Source: an uncultured Lachnospiraceae bacterium
GTDB taxonomy: Bacteria > Bacillota > Clostridia > Lachnospirales > Lachnospiraceae
Assembly: GCA_910586555.1 (NCBI GenBank)
Contig: CAJUJY010000052.1
Location: 9,899 to 25,058 of the forward strand
Length of the DNA stretch: 15,160 bases
Reading direction: 5' to 3'
The translations under genes and the position numbers were made by a program. Within the stretch, counting starts at the first letter, position 1. The number at the start of each line of letters is the position of its first letter. Below, in pieces: positions 14,695-15,160 of this stretch. The notes below the pieces were generated by a model. It ran no database searches, was not told the DNA's origin, and saw nothing but the letters and a program-made list of their open reading frames with translations.

Positions 14695-15106
14695 ATTACA
14701 GGCTGTACCTTATGTTTTGAGAAATCAGAAACACTGTGCCCCCATTATGCAAAACTTAAACCACTTACAGAAGCTATTGATAATTCAGATGTAATAATTC
14801 TTGCAAGACCTGTTTATGTATACCATGTAACAGGTGCTATGAAAGCTTTTTTAGACCATTATGGTTACAGGTGGATAGTACACCGTCCTGAAGAAAAAAT
14901 GTTTTCTAAACAGGCAGTGTGCATTTCAACTGCTGCCGGTGCAGGAATGAAAAGCACAAATAAAGATATGGCAGACAGCATGTTTTTCTGGGGAATTGGC
15001 AGAACTTATAAATATGGTGTGGCAGTTACAGCAGTTTCATGGGATGGTGTTAAGGATAAAATAAAAATGCGCATTGACAGAAAAACCTCTGTCATATCAG
15101 ATAAAA
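14695..15106 (+). pseudogene. Remnant of a flavodoxin-like NADPH-dependent reductase
   Basis: A frame opens after a stop at 14692-14694. It encodes TGCTLCFEKSETLCPHYAKL, then DNSDVIILARPVYVYHVTGAM, LDHYGYRWIVHRPEEKMF and CISTAAGAGMKSTNKDMADS. This is characteristic of flavodoxin-fold FMN reductases of Clostridia. The family's N-terminal part (about 60 residues with the GSPR-type FMN phosphate loop) is missing; no start codon is available there, and stops precede it. At the other end, homology appears to stop near residue KTSVISDK, where an insertion-element end begins. The gene therefore looks truncated on both sides. It begins only 38 nt after the importer ATPase. A sequencing frameshift is less likely, since no other frame supplies the missing N-terminus. 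Confidence 0.72.
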
Positions 15107-15160
15107 GTGACATCCTCCCCTACCTAAAGAGGCAGGGGCTTCCTCTTGCAAATGCAAGCA
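15107..15160 (-). mobile_element. End of an IS200/IS605-type (TnpB-bearing) element
   Basis: Starting GTGACATCCTCCCC, this run forms a 9-bp hairpin (15117-15125 with 15130-15138, one mismatch) of the form CCCCT..AGGGG. A second hairpin follows (15145-15150 with 15153-15158). A GACATCCTCCCC start followed by a C-rich/G-rich hairpin and CTTCCTC is the familiar end of IS605/IS1341-type elements next to the tail of tnpB. The orientation implies that the element, and a tnpB read on the minus strand, lies to the right beyond the window. Only the end is seen, so the element type is inferred. Confidence 0.6.

Overview
The window is AT-rich DNA. Its gene content and protein style (DUF815-type ATPase, DUF4358/MBOAT/DHHW cluster, secreted transglutaminase-like protein, strong GGAGG ribosome binding sites) point to a chromosomal segment from a Clostridia species, most likely Lachnospiraceae (a Roseburia, Coprococcus or Eubacterium-like gut anaerobe). 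No phage, plasmid or resistance genes are visible.

Layout. 1-360: a 123-bp repeat unit followed by a partial second copy, and a doubtful 48-aa ORF. 485-1795: DUF815-type AAA ATPase. 1933-3138: secreted transglutaminase-like protein. 3135-4884: ilvN-ilvC branched-chain amino acid unit with its own promoter and a terminator. 5113-7202: a promoter, an unlisted 36-aa membrane peptide overlapping aroD, then aroK and efp. 7240-7341: a long inverted repeat in the convergent gap. 7365-7802 (minus): secreted His-rich protein with a peptidoglycan-binding domain. 7803-8819: about 1 kb with no credible gene. 8820-12145: DUF4358, MBOAT and DHHW proteins, a surface-polymer O-acylation set. 12177-14656: polar amino-acid ABC importer (receptor-permease fusion plus ATPase). 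14695-15106: remnant of a flavodoxin-like reductase. 15107-15160: apparent end of an IS200/IS605-type (TnpB) element.

The most striking feature is 7950-8668. Its two ends pair over 18 perfect base pairs. The interior folds into domains that tile almost end to end: a 149-nt hairpin with a 20-bp perfect stem (8002-8150), a branched domain (8151-8334), a small hairpin (8337-8364) and a 175-nt bulged rod (8433-8607). This is the architecture of the large 'ornate' bacterial RNAs (ROOL, GOLLD, OLE size class). I cannot assign it to a known family from sequence alone, so it may be a known class or a new one.

Functionally, the segment combines housekeeping biosynthesis (isoleucine/valine, shikimate), translation (EF-P) and a set of envelope functions (transglutaminase-like, PG-binding, polymer acylation, amino-acid uptake).
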